NCBI GenBank assembly: GCA_949752795.1
Contig: OX457062.1
Span: 95,655,777-95,719,776, forward strand
Source of the DNA: Hyperoodon ampullatus
Lineage: Eukaryota > Chordata > Mammalia > Artiodactyla > Ziphiidae
Length of the DNA: 64,000 nt
Reading direction: 5' to 3'
Shown here: positions 46,351-58,320 of the stretch, one piece after another
How the letters are laid out: every line of letters begins with the position of its first letter
Position numbering within the stretch: position 1 is the first letter of the stretch
Notes under the pieces: model-generated
What the model was told of the DNA's origin: nothing
Databases searched by the model: none
Seen by the model: the letters and a program-made list of their open reading frames with translations, nothing else
Translations under genes and position numbers: made by a program

Positions 46351-46689
46351 GGATAAGTAAATGAACAAGTTAATTATATACATATAGTCATTACAGAGTG
46401 ATACATTACAAGGGCTGCCTCGGTCAGAAAATAAATGAAAGGGAAAGTTAACAGAAGAAAGAGGATTCAAGATACACTCACATACTTCCATTCGCTTGAG
46501 AAGAAGGGTAATGAAAGATAGGTCAACAGCTTGAGAATGAATTAAAGGGAAGGTGGTGTTTTTGTTTGTTTTTAAGAGAGGGAGACTTGAGCCTATCTAT
46601 AGCTTCAGGGAAAGTATCAATGAAAAAGGAAAGAAAAAATTGCTTAATGAAGATGCAGCCAAGTTTCTGAAAAGAATCATCTACCTTCA

Positions 46690-47960
46690 GAGCCTCCACT
46701 TCCTTCCCATTCTCCACATACTCTGCAAACACTATCATCTGGCCACCCACTACCCCCATTGAAACTACTGCCACCAAAAACCTCCCATGACTTTCTAGTT
46801 GCTAAAACTAATGGAGACTTTTTAGTTCTTGTTGTACCTGGTCTTTCTGCAGCATGGTTGAACTTCTGGAAGCTCTCTTCCCTTGGTTTCCATGACCCCA
46901 CTCTCTCCTTCTTGCTTTTCCACCTACCTTTCTAATCTTTCTATCTCAGATCCCTTCAGTGGCTTCTTTTCTGTGTCCATCCCTAAATGCTGATGTTTCT
47001 CAGAGTTATGTTCTTAATCCTCTTTTCTTTTCATTATTTCATTCATGTATTCAAATACTTACTGAGTGCTGACTACATACCAGGCACAGCTGTAGGTGCT
47101 GGGGATACAGCAATAAACAAAACCTACAGAAACACCTACCGGCCCCTCCTGAAGCTTTCCCATTCTTCCTAAGCAATCTCATCTCAGAAGCCAGGCCTCA
47201 GTCCCTGCAGTGTGTTTGTTACTTCCAAATTTACATCTTCAGCACTAACCGCTCTTTCTAATTTCAGACACACAGAACCAACAGTGTTGGGCATCTTCGC
47301 TTGTATGTCCTTAAACTAAATTCCTGTTTACACCGAAGTTTGCCTCTTTCTGTACAGCCTCCTCTAATTACACCACTGTGCACTTCCAATTGCTCATTTC
47401 TTTTCAGGATAACTGCTATAGTTCCCAGTCTAATCATCCTCTGATTGAAGACTGGTCTTCCTAAAATGCAAATCTGACCATATTACTTCCATCCTTAAAA
47501 TACTTTAATAATTCCTTATCATCTTGAAGATCCTGTGTCATTTGGTCTAATTCTCCCTCACCCCTTCCTCCAACACACATCTATTCCTTGTGTTCCTGCC
47601 TTATTAAATTTGAATTCTCTCCTACGGTCCTGCTTTGGTGCATGCTATTCCCTCTGTCTAAAAAGTCCTTCTTTCCCCTTTTGTTCTCTTGGCTAACTTC
47701 TAGACCCATCTCAGGTGCCAGCCCCTTTACCCCAGCATTCTTCAACCTCTCCTGTGTATACAACCATAGCAGAATGTGCAGACTTCTCTTGTTGATCTTT
47801 ACATGATGTATCATAATTGTGTGATTTGTAATTGTTTATTTTGCTACCTCTTCCCTTTGAGCCCTTTGAAGGTAGGATATGTGGCTTTTATTTTCAGTAT
47901 CCCAAGCACTTAATATGCCCTATAACAATAGTGTAATATATGTTTGTTGAACAAATAAAT
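46690..47960 (+). mobile_element. L2-like LINE relic, sense strand, with a nested fragment
   Basis: Text such as TCCTAAAATGCAAATCTGAC and TAATAATTCCTTATCATCTT leads to an L2 3' end (CATGCTATTCCCTCTGTC, then GTTTGTTGAACAAATAAATA). An oppositely oriented L2/MIR-like piece, ACCAGGCACAGCTGTAGGTG at about 47030-47130, is embedded. The 3' half (from about 47550) is the more certain. Confidence 0.6.
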
Positions 47961-47999
47961 AAATGAACAAAGGAAAATGGGGAATGAGTAGGTCTTTTC

Positions 48000-50370
48000 A
48001 GATCACTGAAGAGTGGAAAGGCAGAGAAGCAAGAGCAAATGTAGAAGGATAATTTCGGAAAGAATGTTCTAAATGTTTTCCTCTAGGACAGGAGAAAGGA
48101 GGGGAGAAATAAATCAGTTTGAGGTCAGGGGAGGAAATTGAAGGAGTCCTTGCTAGTTTCTATTTTTCCTTAATGTAATAGGTAAGGCATTCCTATTTTC
48201 TCAAAGACTGTCATGTGAACAAAGGTGTATAATGGCTTCTTTGAATCTCAACTTCCATGCCTGTCAAACACTTGATTCTATATTCTTTATCCCATAAACC
48301 TTATCTCTTGTGAAATTTTAAGAGCCAAGGAGATCATATAAGGCTTTGGGATCTTTAGATAAGTCAATGGACCTACTGATTCTCACCTAAATATGACTTT
48401 AAATCCATGTCGCTGAAAGCTGCTAAATTCCAAAGCCCTTCCCATTTTAACACTCCTTTTAATTACTTCTGTGTATTGTCAATGCTGCAGTTCCTATAAC
48501 TGGAAACATTTTGTTTGCCTCCAAATTACTTTGAAAAAATTCACTAGACCTAACATTACCAAATAAAAAAATTTTTTTTAAACTACAGACAGAAAAAGGG
48601 TAATACTGAGCAAAGTTATCCTCCCACTGATATGTCTAGATTTCTTTGAGTCATGCTTAAAGTCTAACTAAATGGTCTGAAATTGGTTTAGGATTCCTTT
48701 CAGCCACCAATGCTAACTCACCTTAGGCTAACAAGACTAGAGTTCAGTTGGTCTAAATTAGAACAAATTTTTATCCGTAGATGAGGTGGAAACTCTAGGT
48801 GAGGATTAAGGTCATGGCCAAGGTACAAGAGGAGGAGGAAGTCTGAGTTAATTATAACCTAGTTTCTTCAGTCTTAATTCCAGGAAGCTGTCCCTTAGCT
48901 AGGTGGACAACTTGTTGATTGAGGAATATTCTCAGAGGAACTGGAAGCTACCAATTCCTGATTCTGAGATGAATTTACACAAGTGAAGATGTTAGCATTG
49001 AAAGACTAGACTTTATGGTCACTTGAAGAAGCCTTTTGAGTAATAAGCGTTTGGTTATTTTCTCTCCCAAGTTCTCTCCTAAGTTTTCCCAAAGGTTATC
49101 TTTTTCAAGGCTAGATGAATAAGCTTGTTTTGACATGTTTTTGAATCTATACTACAACGCATGCATTGTGTTTAGTTTATTCCTAGACTGAAAAGAAAAA
49201 TACTCACTGTATATCTTTTGGAAGATAACTGAAGTAAAAAACCAAACAAACAAAACCATGAGAGCATGGCCATCATTGCACAAGGCAAAGACCTCATAAT
49301 TTGATACAAAAATGTAAGCCTGCTTTAAAAGCTACGCTTATTAATGTCTCTAACAGGTGAAGTTACATGAGCTTCTGATACCAAGTTTAAAAACTGAGAA
49401 TTTATTTTGAAACATTATGGGTAGAGACTAGGTAGTTAAAGGATCACTGGTTAATTTGACTTTTAAGATAATTAGGATTAGGGTTTAGCCTTTTCTCTTT
49501 AGCCACATTCTCTTCTCTGTTCTGAGTCCTTTCTATTAACATCTAGACAATCCTACTGCTTAAGATCCAGGAAAAATCATGGGACTCTGACACAAAGAAT
49601 ACGTTATGAATCATCACTTGCTCCTGCTAGAGTTGAAATGAAGTGTCTTACATGTGGGTTAGAGCTCAGATGTAAGTTTCTGAATAAACACATAAAAAGC
49701 AAACCATCCCCCTTCCCCATTCCTGCCCCTCACGGTGCAATGACCAGGTTAAATATCCAAGCATAGAGAGGATGTAGTTAGAGTTAGGAAACCAGGAATC
49801 AAGTCCTGCATTCCAGTCCTTCAACCCTGACTCACTCACCTCACCACGAATGGTTCCACATCATTTCACTCTGCACTGAACAGTGAGGAGAGTAACATTT
49901 TGTTTCAAAACATCTAATCGGAGTGGCTTCTGCTAACCTGCACCAGGCCTTTGCCTTAGCTGAGACGGGCAATAAGGAAAACACGCAGCTACGGATACCA
50001 TTTTAAGAGAGAAAAGAAAAAGGGTTCCGTTGCTGATGTGTTCTTTAGGTGGGCTTTTCCACAGACAACTTTGAGATGCTTGCTACTCAGTGTTTAGAGG
50101 CAGCTTTCTTCTGGGATGGGTGGCTTGTGGTGGCAGGCGGTGGAGGGGGTGGTGTCAGACGGTGAAGGTAGAGCAAACAAACTCAAGGGTCTCAAATCCA
50201 GGGCCATTTGGCTTCAGTGTTTACCCTTAGTGCAGTGGGGGTGAAATTTGGAGCCTGCACAGAAGTGGAAATCAGTTTCCCTAATGTAGCAGTAACGTGG
50301 GTATCACATAATAAAGCATTCTTCTGCTCGCAATATTCAAGGCAGATGAAACCATAACAGGATTCAAAGT
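48000..50370. other. Repeat-poor intergenic stretch
   Basis: I recognise no transposon or gene in these 2.4 kb. Composition is AT-rich and ordinary. Confidence 0.45.
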
Positions 50371-50376
50371 AAAGCA

Positions 50377-50565
50377 GGGACTTCCCTGGTGGCGCAGTGG
50401 ATAAGACTCAACACTCCCAATGCAGAGGGCCTGGGTTCAATCCCTGGTCGGGGAACTAGATCCCACATGTATGCCGCGACTAAGAGTTTGCATGCCACAA
50501 CTAAGAAGCCCACGTGCTGCAGCTAAGACCCAGTGCAACTAACTAAATAAATATTAAAAAACAAA
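50377..50565 (+). mobile_element. Mid-length CHR SINE
   Basis: The head is GGGACTTCCCTGGTGGCGCA and the end GACCCAGTGCAACTAACTAA plus ATAAATATT. AAAGTAA flanks it. Confidence 0.9.
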
Positions 50566-51013
50566 CAAAGTAATGACGATCAAAATATCACTCCTGACAA
50601 TATTTATTTGGCTCACATTACTTTAAAAAAACTCCCAAAACAACAATCCTGGGCTTACATGGTTTTCTTTCCATTACTCCACCTGAAGGTCATCAAAAGT
50701 GGTAATCATTTTTCTACCATCATGTTAGAATTCACTGTTATCTCAGAACTATAGTTATTCACTTGTTCTATTAACTTCCCTACCCTCTTGAGACCCAAAG
50801 TGAGATGACATCAACGTAAAAATGCAGGCAATCCTTAGGGGAAACAATAGCTATTTTAACAAGTAGTCTATAATTCAAAACCACACAACAGTGTTTGAAT
50901 TGCTTTTGGATTTGACAACACTGGAATGCATTAAAACTTCGAGGCTCTAAAGATAACCTTTTTTACTTTGTGCAAGAAGTCCAACATATAATTCCTATAA
51001 AAATCCACCCATA

Positions 51014-51598
51014 TCTATTTACAATAGCCAGGACATAGAAGCAACCTAAGTATCCATCGACAGATGAATGGATAAAGAAGATGTGGCACATATATACAAT
51101 GGAATATTACTCAGCCATAAAAAGAAACGAAACTGAGTTATTTGTAGTGAGGTGGATGGACCTAGAGTCTGTCATACAAAGTGAAGTAAGTCAGAAAGAG
51201 AAAAACAAATACCGTATGCTAACACATATACATGGAATCTAAAAATAAAAAGGTTCTGAAGAACCTAGGGGCAGGACAGGAATAAAGACGCAGACGTAGA
51301 CAAGGGACTTGAGGACATGGGGAGGGGGAAGGGTAAGCTGGGATGAAGTGAGAGAGTGACATGGACATATATACACTACCAAATGTAAAATAGCTAGCTA
51401 GTGGGAAGCAGCCGCATAGCACAGGGAGATCAGCTTGGTGCTTTGTGACCTAGAGGGGTGGGATAGGGAGGGTGGGAGGGAGATACAAGAGGGAGGACAT
51501 ATGGGGATATATGTATATGTATAACTGATTCACTTTGTTATAAAGCAGAAACTAATACACCATTGTAAAGCAGTTATACTCCAATAAAAATGTTAAAA
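51014..51598 (+). mobile_element. LINE-1, 5'-truncated, with perfect target-site duplication
   Basis: The insert holds the end of ORF2 and the 3' UTR (ACAATAGCCAGGACATAGAA, ATGGAATATTACTCAGCCAT, AGGGGCAGGACAGGAATAAA, GTTATACTCCAATAAAAATG). AAAAATCCACCCATA flanks it at 50999-51013 and 51599-51613. The perfect 15-bp repeat and the clean end suggest a fairly recent cetacean insertion. Too short to move itself. Confidence 0.95.
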
Positions 51599-52089
51599 AA
51601 AAATCCACCCATAGGCTGCATGTGTAAATCCTATGAGAATAGTGTGGTGCTATAAACTTATATATGATGTGCTTCTTTCAGCTCTCCGAAGGGTATAATT
51701 CCTGAAAGGCGGGTGTGGCAAAGAAAGAGGCAGTTAAGATAATCAGTTCCTGAGGAATTTCTGGGATTTTCAGATTTCAGGCTCGGTCTTCTGTAAAGGA
51801 TCTTCTGCTGCCCACCCTCTCGTTCTTCCCTCCTAGGTCTTATGTGAAGGCAGCACTGCACTAAGCTTGCTTAGTAGAGAAGGGCTGATAATCAGGGATC
51901 CAAATCTCTGAGTTTCAGAGTTGAGGTTGAGATGCAGGAGTGACTCAGCTGGCATCAGCTTTGTAGCAGTCTCAGCCTGCAGGCCATCAGGAAATGAGTC
52001 CCCTAGGCCTGCGTCTCCCTCTGTGGCAAACTGCCACTAAACTCTGTTTTATCAACCTAGCACCAAACACGGTAAGCTAGAGTTGGCTG

Positions 52090-52340
52090 TTTTACTGTTT
52101 GAAAACCTACTATAGACAAGTCAGATAGATAATGGCATAGGCTAGGATTACAAAGGTGAATTAGATACTGTACCTTCCTTAAAAAGCTTAGCAAGGGGAA
52201 TAAACAAATGTAAATGTGTCATTAGGGTACAGTGATGTGTGCTATAAGAGGCCCAACAGGAGGGGAAAGGGAAGCAGTTTGGGAAAATCAGAAAAGACTT
52301 CTCAAAGTGGAACAGAGATGTGCAGGTAGAAACAGACAGG
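52090..52340 (-). mobile_element. L2-like fragment, antisense
   Basis: AAACCTACTATAGACAAGTC and the CCTTAAAAAGCTTAGCAAGG region resemble complementary L2. It may be a separate copy from the next element. Confidence 0.5.
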
Positions 52341-53805
52341 GTAAAGGCCGAGAGAACAGCATTTATAAAGGTATAGATTCATTAATGGATAAATTAATTT
52401 ATTCATCATATCTGTATTGAGTGATTATGTGCTTAGAGCTTGGGATAATATCAGTGAAAAAAATAGATTTTTAAACATTTCTGCCTTTGTGGGGCTTGCA
52501 TTTATTTTAGCAAGGTAAAACAATAAACATCATAATCCAGTAAATCATGTGGAATATTAGAAGTTGAAATTTTTGGAAAAAAAAGCAGGAAAGGAGAAAA
52601 GAGTATTTGGAGGGAGGTTTCTTGCAATTATAATTAGGATGCCTGGGGAAGCCCACACTGAAAATATTGAATGAGGTGAGGGAGCCAGCCCTGGGAAGAT
52701 CTTGGGGTAGAGTATTCCAAACTGAGGAACCAGTCAGTGCTAAGGCAGGAGTTGCCTGGTGAGTTTGAGAAACAGCAAGGGGGCCAGTGGGGCAGGGTGA
52801 GAAAGGAGAAGGGTAGAGGGGCTTTAAGTCAGAGATATAATGGAAAGCCAGGTCTTGTTGGGCCTTGTGGCCCACAGTAAGGACTTTAGCTTCAAATCTG
52901 AGTGAGGCGGGAGCCATTGAGGGTTCTGAGCAGAGGAGTGACATGGTATGACTACACTTTGATACAATCACTCTGACTGATGTAAATAGACTGTAGACAG
53001 ACAAGCTTGGCAGCAGGCCATTTAAAAGGGCATTTCAGCAACCCCAGTGAGAGATGATAGCACCTTGGTGTTAGTGATGGAGGTGGTAAGAAAGACATAT
53101 TTTGAAGGTAGAACCAATAGGACTTCTTGAAGGATCGATATGGAACATGAAAGACAGGAGTCAAGGATGACTCCAAAGGTTTTCACCCTGAGCAACTGGA
53201 AGGATAGAGTTGCCATCAGCTGAGAGAAAACTACGGAGCAGGTTTGGGATGGGGATGGGGAAGGAAATCAGGAGTTCACTTTGGATATACTAAGTTTGAG
53301 ATGTCTACTAAACACCCAAGTGGAGGTGTAGTGGCATATAAGCCTAGAGCTCAGAGGAGAGGTAGGGACTAGAGCTATAAATTTGAGAGTCATCGGTTAA
53401 GAGGCATCATTTAAACCAGGAGACTGGATGAGATCTCCAGTGGAATGATGAGAGAGGGAGAGGGAGAAAGAGAGCGAGAGAGCTGAGCCTTATGTTTGGG
53501 ATATTCCAAAGACAGGCTGCCAGGGAAAGGAGGAACCAGAAAAGGAAACTGAGACGTGAACAAAAAGTAAGGAAGAAGGAAGGCCAAAGGAAAGTTCTGG
53601 AAGTCAGGTCTATCAGAAAGTGCATCAAGCAGGAGGAAATAGCTGAGTCAAACATTGCTGAAAGAGCAAGTAAAATGAGGATTGAGAAGTGACCCATTTA
53701 AAGTGTCAGAAGAGCAGTTTCAGTGGAGTGGTAGGAATGAGTGCTGGATTGGAATGGATAGAAGGGAGAACAGGATTTGGAGACACTGAATATCGGTAAC
53801 TTTCA

Positions 53806-54004
53806 AAAAATATTTTATTTATTTAGGCTGCGCCAGGTCTTAGTTGCTGCACGCGGGATCTTCGCTGTGGCATGCGGGATCTTTAGTTGCAGCATGAGGG
53901 ATCTTTAGTTGTGGCATGTGAGATCTAGTTCCCGACCAGGGATCAAACCCGGGACCGCTGCATTGGGAGCGTGGAGTCTTATCCACTGGACCACCAGGGA
54001 AGGC
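53806..54004 (-). mobile_element. Mid-length CHR SINE, minus strand
   Basis: The plus strand shows TATTTTATTTATTTAGGCTG to CCACCAGGGAAGGCC. It is flanked by TGAATATCGGTAACTTT (53787-53803) and TGAATATTGACAACTTT (about 54007-54023). Confidence 0.9.
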
Positions 54005-54176
54005 CCTGAATATTGACAACTTTTGAGGTGTTTTGCTGCAAAAGGGGGTTAATTTTGTAAAAGATGGGATAATGTGTATTACACTCATAGGAACAGACAA
54101 ACAACAGGAAAAGGGGAGAAATGATAGCACAAAGACATTGAATGGAGGGATTGGCTTTAAAAAGGAGCATGAATTG

Positions 54177-54300
54177 GGAATTCCCTGGTGGTCCGACGGT
54201 TAGGACTCCGCACTTTCACTGCCGAGGGGCTGGGTTCGATCCCTGGTAAGGGAACTAAGATCCCACAAGCTGCAGGGCCAAAACAAACAAGAAGAAAGAG
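54177..54300 (+). mobile_element. Short CHR/tRNA-Glu SINE
   Basis: GGGAATTCCCTGGTGGTCCG at the head, then CAAGCTGCAGGGCCAAAACA. Imperfect flanks AAAAGGAGCATGAA and AAAAGGCACATGAA mark the duplication. Confidence 0.9.
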
Positions 54301-54977
54301 GAAAAAAAAAAAAGGCACATGAACTATCTAGTATAGGCAAGGTGAATATTTATGGGTGCAGTTTGTGAGAATGATGCTGTGGGAGCCAATGGAAGTTCTC
54401 CAATTGTTTTAGTTTTCTTAGTTAAGTAGTAAGCAAGGTCATCTGCTGACAGAAATAATCGTGGCCCAAGGAAACGCAGTGTGGTTGTCAGGTAGTACTA
54501 GGTACCATCTGAAGATTCTGATCATGAATATAAACTGAGTAGCCACCTTGGCTGTTTCCTCCAGCTACATTCAGCTACATGGGTGCAAGTACAGACTACA
54601 CAGACTTAGCCGAGGATGTGGTTTTGGCAAATGAGGACAACAAAATGAGTGAGAGGTGAAGTTCAGGGTTTGTTCAAGAGAGTGATCCCAATTGACCATG
54701 GAATATAAATAAGCCGGGAGAAGAGAGGACAGCGAGGTGGTGAAGGAAATGGCAGCATCAATTTATTGATGGTCATGGTGACTCCAAATTAATATAGCTG
54801 GGATATTACAGGGAATGGGCTGGAAAGATTATAGGTGGTCAGAGAGGGATGCATGAAACTGAAACTATGGAGTGGCTGAAATTCCTTGGTAAGGACAGGA
54901 ATGAATGCCCAGGGAAGATGAGACATTATCATTGGACTTTTTAAGGGAACTGAGCCCAGTTTGTTGGAAGGACAATT

Positions 54978-55125
54978 TATGTCAATAGTTCTCAAACTTT
55001 AGCATGCATCAGAATTAAACGGAGAGCCAGTTCAAACAGAGATTGCCAGATCCCATCCCCCATTCCTAGGTAGAACCTGAGAATTTTCATTACCAAGTTT
55101 CCTTACTTTGAAAACTACTGACCCA
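54978..55125 (+). mobile_element. MER5A-like hAT/Charlie DNA transposon
   Basis: The element runs CAATAGTTCTCAAACTTTAG ... GCATGCATCAGAATTA ... CCTTACTTTGAAAACTACTG, the pattern of MER5A with imperfect terminal repeats. Confidence 0.85.
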
Positions 55126-55899
55126 CGTGTATGTTGAAATGGCCAAGAATTAAGACAGAACTCGTTTTGTAGACTGACAGAAAGCCAGGAGAAAAAAATT
55201 AATCAATAAATAAAGAAGAGTGGCCTGGTGACTGGCAGAAAACTGCAACAATCAGGGGCAGTGGGTATATAATCTGAAAACTAGATTTAAAGCTTTTGAG
55301 TTTTTATGGGGACTGGTTAGAAGCTGTGTGGCTGAAAGCCTGGTTGGTAGCAAAATGTGATTACACCAAGGCTGAAGGCATGTTGTCAAGGGCCTTGCAT
55401 GTATTTATCAGTATTTTAATAGTATAGGGGCCTTTCATTTGGTAAGCAGGCCTAGTGTTAAGTTCTCTGGTAAGGGAATCTCTGGTGGAATTGCTACTGT
55501 ATTTATCTCGAGTCATCCTGATCATACCAATTCGTATTCAGTAGAAATGAAAACCATATTAGGAAATACTGAGTCTCACAAAGCTAGATATCACTTTATA
55601 TAAGATTAGGTAGGCTGACATCTGATTTGCCAGAAAGCTTAAACAGCTTGACAGTAGGGCAAAGGACTGAGAACATACAGAAAGCACTGCAGAATGGAAC
55701 CGTAAAAAACAACGTAAGGGAGTCTACAAGGAGTGAAGGCAGGGCAGAGGCTACACGTGGGATCACCACCTGGGCCCAACTTGCGATTCTACGGATTACT
55801 CACGGGATCCTAGCCAAATCACTGAGTGTTTCTGCTGCTTAGTTCCTGACTTCTTAACACATTACTGACCAGCAGAAACTAACTCCTGTGGCTGTAGTA

Positions 55900-56010
55900 T
55901 GTCTCTGATAAAAAATGTCTTAAGTGGGTCTATCATTTGTGCCACATGCCTCAGAGGGAAGTTGAGGGCTAAATGAGATAGTGAAAATGTAAAGTGCTAT
56001 ACAAACATGA
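55900..56010 (-). mobile_element. MIR-like fragment
   Basis: GGGCTAAATGAGATAGTGAA and TAAAGTGCTATACAAACATG are MIR-like. Short and diverged. Confidence 0.5.
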
Positions 56011-58153
56011 GATGTTAAAAAAGTAAATTATATTGAGCTATCCTTAGAAATCAGGGCAGAATATGTACTTAGGTATATAAAAGATAAGTGGAAAAGAAAA
56101 AAGAAGCTTATCCAAGGAGAGTAATGCTGAGGCATATAGAACAGAGGATTAAGTATGCAATGTGGACAGAATCACATTCAATGTGGTCTTGAAATGCAAG
56201 CCTCAGGAAGGCTTTGCTGTTTATTGACAATTTATGTTTAATAACTTTAAGACCACACGCACCCCATGCATATTTCTACCCTAGCTTTTGTTAATGGATT
56301 TGAAATTGCCCGCTGCTGCTAGACTATACAAAGTGAAGGCAGGGATTGTGCCTTGTCTAAGTTCTTCAATGGGTTTCCATTCACAAGCCACACGGTACTC
56401 TAACTGCATGCTTAGTTACCTGTCTCACCAGATCAAGCTCTGTGAAACAGGTAACAGTCTTGTTCATGAATGTTTCTACCATTTAGCATACCTGGATTTA
56501 GGAGGTGCACCAAAAATATCCGACTTCAAACTTAAGTTGCCAGTGGCAAACACTTGGCATGCAAAAATTCAGTGAAAGACAGTCTGAACAATTCTCTGCT
56601 AGGAGGCAACACATTTGGGGTTTAGGAGGACAAAAAGTAACAGGCCTGCAGAAGTCAAGTGGCCGCTTCAGAGTCCACTGCTATTTTAACCCAAGAAAAT
56701 TCTGTACATACACTATTAGCCACCCTACACCAGAGGTGTGCCATATGGCAAAGGAGGAGGAAGTAGCAGTGGAGTGAGTAGTAAACATTTATTTTGAGGA
56801 CTTTCTGGTGTGACCATGTAGTTAAAATCAAATCACATTACATATCATGAATCAACTTGGCCTCTGTAGGTTCTTACTAGTGCTAGCTGATCTCATACCT
56901 TTACATTTTAAAAAAATTAATTGCACTGCTCACTCACGTATGCAATAGAAAAATTCATGAAAATCAGCATTATTGTAGTAGTGTCTTTTCTGTCTGTTGC
57001 TATGTATATTTTAAGTTACTGAATGCTTTCTGAAAAGAGGTAGTTTCAGTTTTGACCACCTGCAGTAAGTTAGGCATTACTTCACAGTTCAGAGAGTAGC
57101 AGTCTCTCCTTGGTGAGTTCTTGCCTATCACAAAGAAAAGCTGTGCCCTTTATTGGCTAAAGCAGCAGTGTTCAAAACCAGTTGGTAAATTTGAGATTGA
57201 CTGGATAAAGGTTCAATACTATTAAAGGATTAATACTATATTGTGAGCCATGATGCTTTTCCAATATGCAATCATCTTTTGCTTATCATCAGCTGGTATT
57301 CCATGTTGTGCAGTGGCTGCAAAGAGAGTTACAACAGATTTAGAAACATACCAACAAGACATTCATAGATGGTAAGAACCCCAGGAAAGACCAATGAATG
57401 ATTAAGTCGCTCCCAAATCCTCAATAAAGTGGCTCAAGATGACAGACTGATACCAATCACTTGTATTTATTTCAGGACATAATATACTATTTTGACCCAT
57501 GGACGATACTAAACTATAATCCTGTTAACTATCTATAGGATATTTTATTTTTGTAAAGATAGGTCCTTAAAAAAAAAAGACATTAATAACATATCAAAAT
57601 TAAATTGAAAACACAGGTCATTGCTTTCATTCTCTGTCCTAGTGTTAAAGATGTTACAAAGACACACAGAACATCACCCGGCTGGTCTCTTTTGGGGAAG
57701 CTATATTCAAACTGACAAAAAGTACCCCTACATTTACAGACACAGCTGTTGTCAAAGGGGTCTTTCTCTGATTTTAGCAAAGAAAAACAGTCCAAATTGT
57801 ATTCTTTATACTAGGTGATTTAACTAGTATATACCATGTTTGGCACATGGTATTATTTTTCTCCTACTGGAACAAGTTCTTGTTTTCTCAAAGCCTTTCC
57901 CCAACTTTTCTAAAATTAAGCTTAAATATCATTTATTTCAAGCCTTCAAAGTAAAATGCTATCCTCATATATACACATACCAGGTTGGTATATTCGTATC
58001 TATCCTTTCCAATTGCAGGCTAAGCAAAGACATGCATTTAGAGCTGTATTAATGTATTAAAGCAAAAGACAACACAACTTAATATCAAGAGAAATTGTGA
58101 CCTTCCATGTAGTGCTTGACAGAGAAAACACTGATTTTGACACATTGTCTTAT

Positions 58154-58159
58154 TTTATT
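58154..58159 (-). terminator. ATP5MG: ATP5MG polyadenylation signal
   Basis: TTTATT on the plus strand is AATAAA on the minus strand, 63-68 bases after the stop codon. Cleavage is expected 10-25 bases further, near 58130-58145. The 3' UTR is therefore only about 80 bases. Confidence 0.85.
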
Positions 58160-58221
58160 CAAATGGCAGTCTGCTCACACATGGTCCAAGAACACCCAAA
58201 TAACAAAGCAAAGACTGGTCT

Positions 58222-58320
58222 TCAAACATTATAGCCAATGATGCCACGCTTGCCTATGATCTCGCCAACATAAAACCACATCCACACCTCAGTGGCCACC
58301 AAACCATTCAGTAGAGCTTC
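58222..58320 (-). CDS. ATP5MG: ATP5MG exon 3 coding part with stop
   Basis: It reads EALLNGLVATEVWMWFYVGE then IIGKRGIIGYNV and TGA (58224-58222). This is the single hydrophobic membrane segment of subunit g, with a GEIIGKRG loop and a short end. The acceptor is TTTTTTCAG (AG at 58322-58321). Trp stands where I recall Leu in human (TEVLMW), within the membrane segment. Length 33 codons including stop; total protein would be 103 residues. Confidence 0.96.
   Translation of the reverse strand, partial: EALLNGLVATEVWMWFYVGEIIGKRGIIGYNV

Larger units (their letters stand above)
52380..54950 (-). mobile_element. Long L2-type LINE relic with reverse-transcriptase C-terminal remnant
   Basis: About 2.2 kb of L2 text remains, split by SINEs at 53806-54004 and 54177-54300. 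The minus strand at about 53216-53022 reads LRVKTFGVILDSCLSCSISI, close to the 'LGVxLDSxLSF' stretch that follows the reverse-transcriptase domain in CR1/L2 elements. The upstream plus-strand complement includes CACTCTGACTGATGTAAATA and GGCCTTGTGGCCCACAGTAA. Stops and frameshifts are numerous, so it is inactive. The first 1.5 kb is certain and the end beyond 54300 less so. Confidence 0.75.
37282..58137. other. Intergenic region between ATP5MG and KMT2A
   Basis: About 20.9 kb. 37282-38500 is CpG island and 38500-39700 is a GC-rich shore without recognised repeats. L1, L2, MIR and SINE pieces listed separately fill much of 39700-47960 and 50377-55130. Stretches with nothing recognised are 41120-41690, 48000-50370, 55130-55900 and 56000-58130. 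No further gene was found. Confidence 0.75.

Noticed and set aside
52507..53004. 165-codon minus-strand open frame
   Set aside because: Translation of L2 text; not a host gene.
56288..56777. Two overlapping plus-strand open frames of 90-95 codons
   Set aside because: No recognisable product, domain, splice sites or retrocopy marks.
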